Source: Parascedosporium putredinis (taxonomy: Eukaryota; Ascomycota; Sordariomycetes; Microascales; Microascaceae). Taken from it: DNA of 64,000 nucleotides. The position numbers and the translations under genes were made by a program. Within the stretch, counting starts at the first letter, position 1. Every line of letters starts with the position of its first letter. Below are positions 62,654 to 64,000 of this stretch, one piece after another. The notes below the pieces were generated by a model that was given only the letters and a program-made list of their open reading frames with translations, was not told where the DNA came from and made no database searches. The DNA lies in NCBI GenBank assembly GCA_949357655.1, contig CASHTG010000016.1, positions 1,426,001-1,490,000 on the forward strand, in the 5' to 3' direction.

Positions 62654-64000
62654 GTCGGCATAGGCGGGGCTCGCGTTGGCGGAGTGTCGGTTCGGTCTCT
62701 GAGCGTCCGGGATTCTGCGGCGCGACCCTCTTGTCCAACCCCTTATGCCTTTGCTTTTTCAAGCGCCTTTTCTACTTTCTTTGTGGCTGGTTGTTGGTGT
62801 GTTGTATAAGCAGCATTCAATCGGTCACTCGTTGTTTCCTTATATATAAAATCCCAACGTGTATCAAAGATATTCGGGGATGTATGGTAGCCCGGCGGCA
62901 TGTTCCCTGAAGAAAAAGCTTACCTGGCACTGGAGAGATGTAGACTTATACTTGACGTTTACACATTAAAATAGCTTCTGTGTGTCGGGGAGTCTGTTTT
63001 TCGGGGACGTAGTTACTGGATAGATATACACGATCGATATCAACCTAATTTACTTATTTCTCCTCATACTTTTTGAGCCTTGATCATTATTTCTTTTTGC
63101 ATCTAAAAACGGGAGCGCTCCGCGATTCATCCTGGTCAAAGACCTTGGGCTATTGGTGGAACGACCTTTCGTTGGTCGGATCAGGAGACCTCATTCGTGC
63201 TTGACTCTCATTGGAAGAGGCTTGCGAGTGTGTCTGTATGGATGTTGTAGATTCTCGATCAAACGAGAACGATGATCTAGCTGGTGGCTTTCCATGTCTC
63301 TTTGCACCGTAGCGTTTGGCATTCCAGGTCGGGAGGAGGATGTGCTTGAGAGGCGGTGCCTCTTTGAGATGGAGAGATGGAGCGAGAAGAGAAACTCGCA
63401 GCAACGAGCGAGTGGGATTTAAAGAGTAAAATTGAGGACTATACCGAGGTAGAGGGAGCTGAAGGCCATTGGCTTCCCGCGCTGGGTTTATCAACCTCAC
63501 AAGAGAGAGAAAACTGCAACAAACACGAAGATGGGGATGGGAGGTCGGCGCGTGGGCATCCGGGGATTCTCTTTCCCATTTGGGAAAGACACGGGAGACG
63601 AGGCCCCGCGACTTTGGGCTTGCGCGGCATCTGTGGGACTGATTCTCCGAGAAGTTCATGCAGAAGTGGCGGTGGCGCAGGCTCTTCACTCCACTAGTTC
63701 CTGAATTCGGCAAGCTGCAAGCAGCTGAACCTTGCATACAAGTGGGCTATAGAATATTATCTTGCTCGTGGTTTAGATCTGGGATCTCTTCAGGGCCGTG
63801 CCGTGCAGGAGGGGGTTTTCACATAATTGGTGTGGTGGGTGGGTGTAGGGGGCAGATTGAGAACGACTTGGCACTCTAGAGATTCTTCTAAACGACTGTG
63901 TGTGTCCGCCCTTGGCGAGACGTTCCTTTGGGAATGGACGCTTGTAAAGAAAGGAGGAGGAAGGTGGCGATTCGCTCGAAGCGAGCTCGAGTCCTTTTGC
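62654..64000. other. Right-edge region, no gene supported
   Basis: The transporter 3' region occupies the first few hundred bases. A minus-strand open frame at 63150-63737 (195 codons from an ATG) is rich in Ser, Pro and Arg and has no domain; it could be part of an unseen gene but is not supported. Confidence 0.4.

Noticed and set aside
63150..63737. 195-codon minus-strand open frame from an ATG
   Set aside because: Low complexity, no domain and no splice or signal evidence; kept only as a remark for the right-edge region.

Overview
The window looks like nuclear DNA of a filamentous ascomycete, most likely a Sordariomycete. The evidence is short GT-AG introns (about 60-150 bp) with CTAAC/CTAAT-type branch points, an ascomycete-type cellobiose dehydrogenase ending in a CBM1, an AA9 polysaccharide monooxygenase, fungal-only families, and pyrimidine-rich leaders. 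No prokaryotic, viral or complete transposon genes were found.

Layout. 0.5-3.0 kb (minus): an RBR-type E3 ubiquitin ligase and a coiled-coil protein. 4.8-8.0 kb (minus): a CE8 pectin methylesterase and an AA9 monooxygenase. 8.0-14.8 kb: no gene recognised. 14.8-18.6 kb (plus): a nuclear-looking DUF7726-like protein and a four-helix membrane protein (DUF2456-like). 19.3-22.6 kb (minus): cellobiose dehydrogenase in ten exons. 24.9-31.3 kb: a divergent pair, MAK5 (DEAD-box helicase for 60S ribosome assembly) and HIR1 (histone chaperone). 32.2-40.9 kb: three genes linked to glycosylation, namely a very diverged GT15-like mannosyltransferase, an SLC35A-type nucleotide-sugar transporter and an alpha-type GDP-mannose pyrophosphorylase. 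42.7-45.6 kb: a dynamin-family GTPase with a nuclear-looking insert. 45.6-60.8 kb: about 15 kb with no recognisable gene, only simple repeats. 60.8-62.7 kb: an MFS sugar transporter. After that no gene is seen.

Two functional themes stand out. The first is plant cell-wall breakdown: the esterase acts on pectin, AA9 oxidatively cuts cellulose or related glucans, CDH can feed AA9 electrons, and the MFS carrier may import the sugars released. The second is mannose and nucleotide-sugar supply to the secretory pathway.

The most important technical point is that nearly every conserved gene is broken by single missing bases, mostly in homopolymers. Adding one base back at each point restores both the family motifs and the intron phases. 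I read this as a deletion-biased sequencing or assembly artefact, not as decay. Gene coordinates below are for the whole broken locus, exon positions are given in the text, and protein lengths assume the missing bases are restored.
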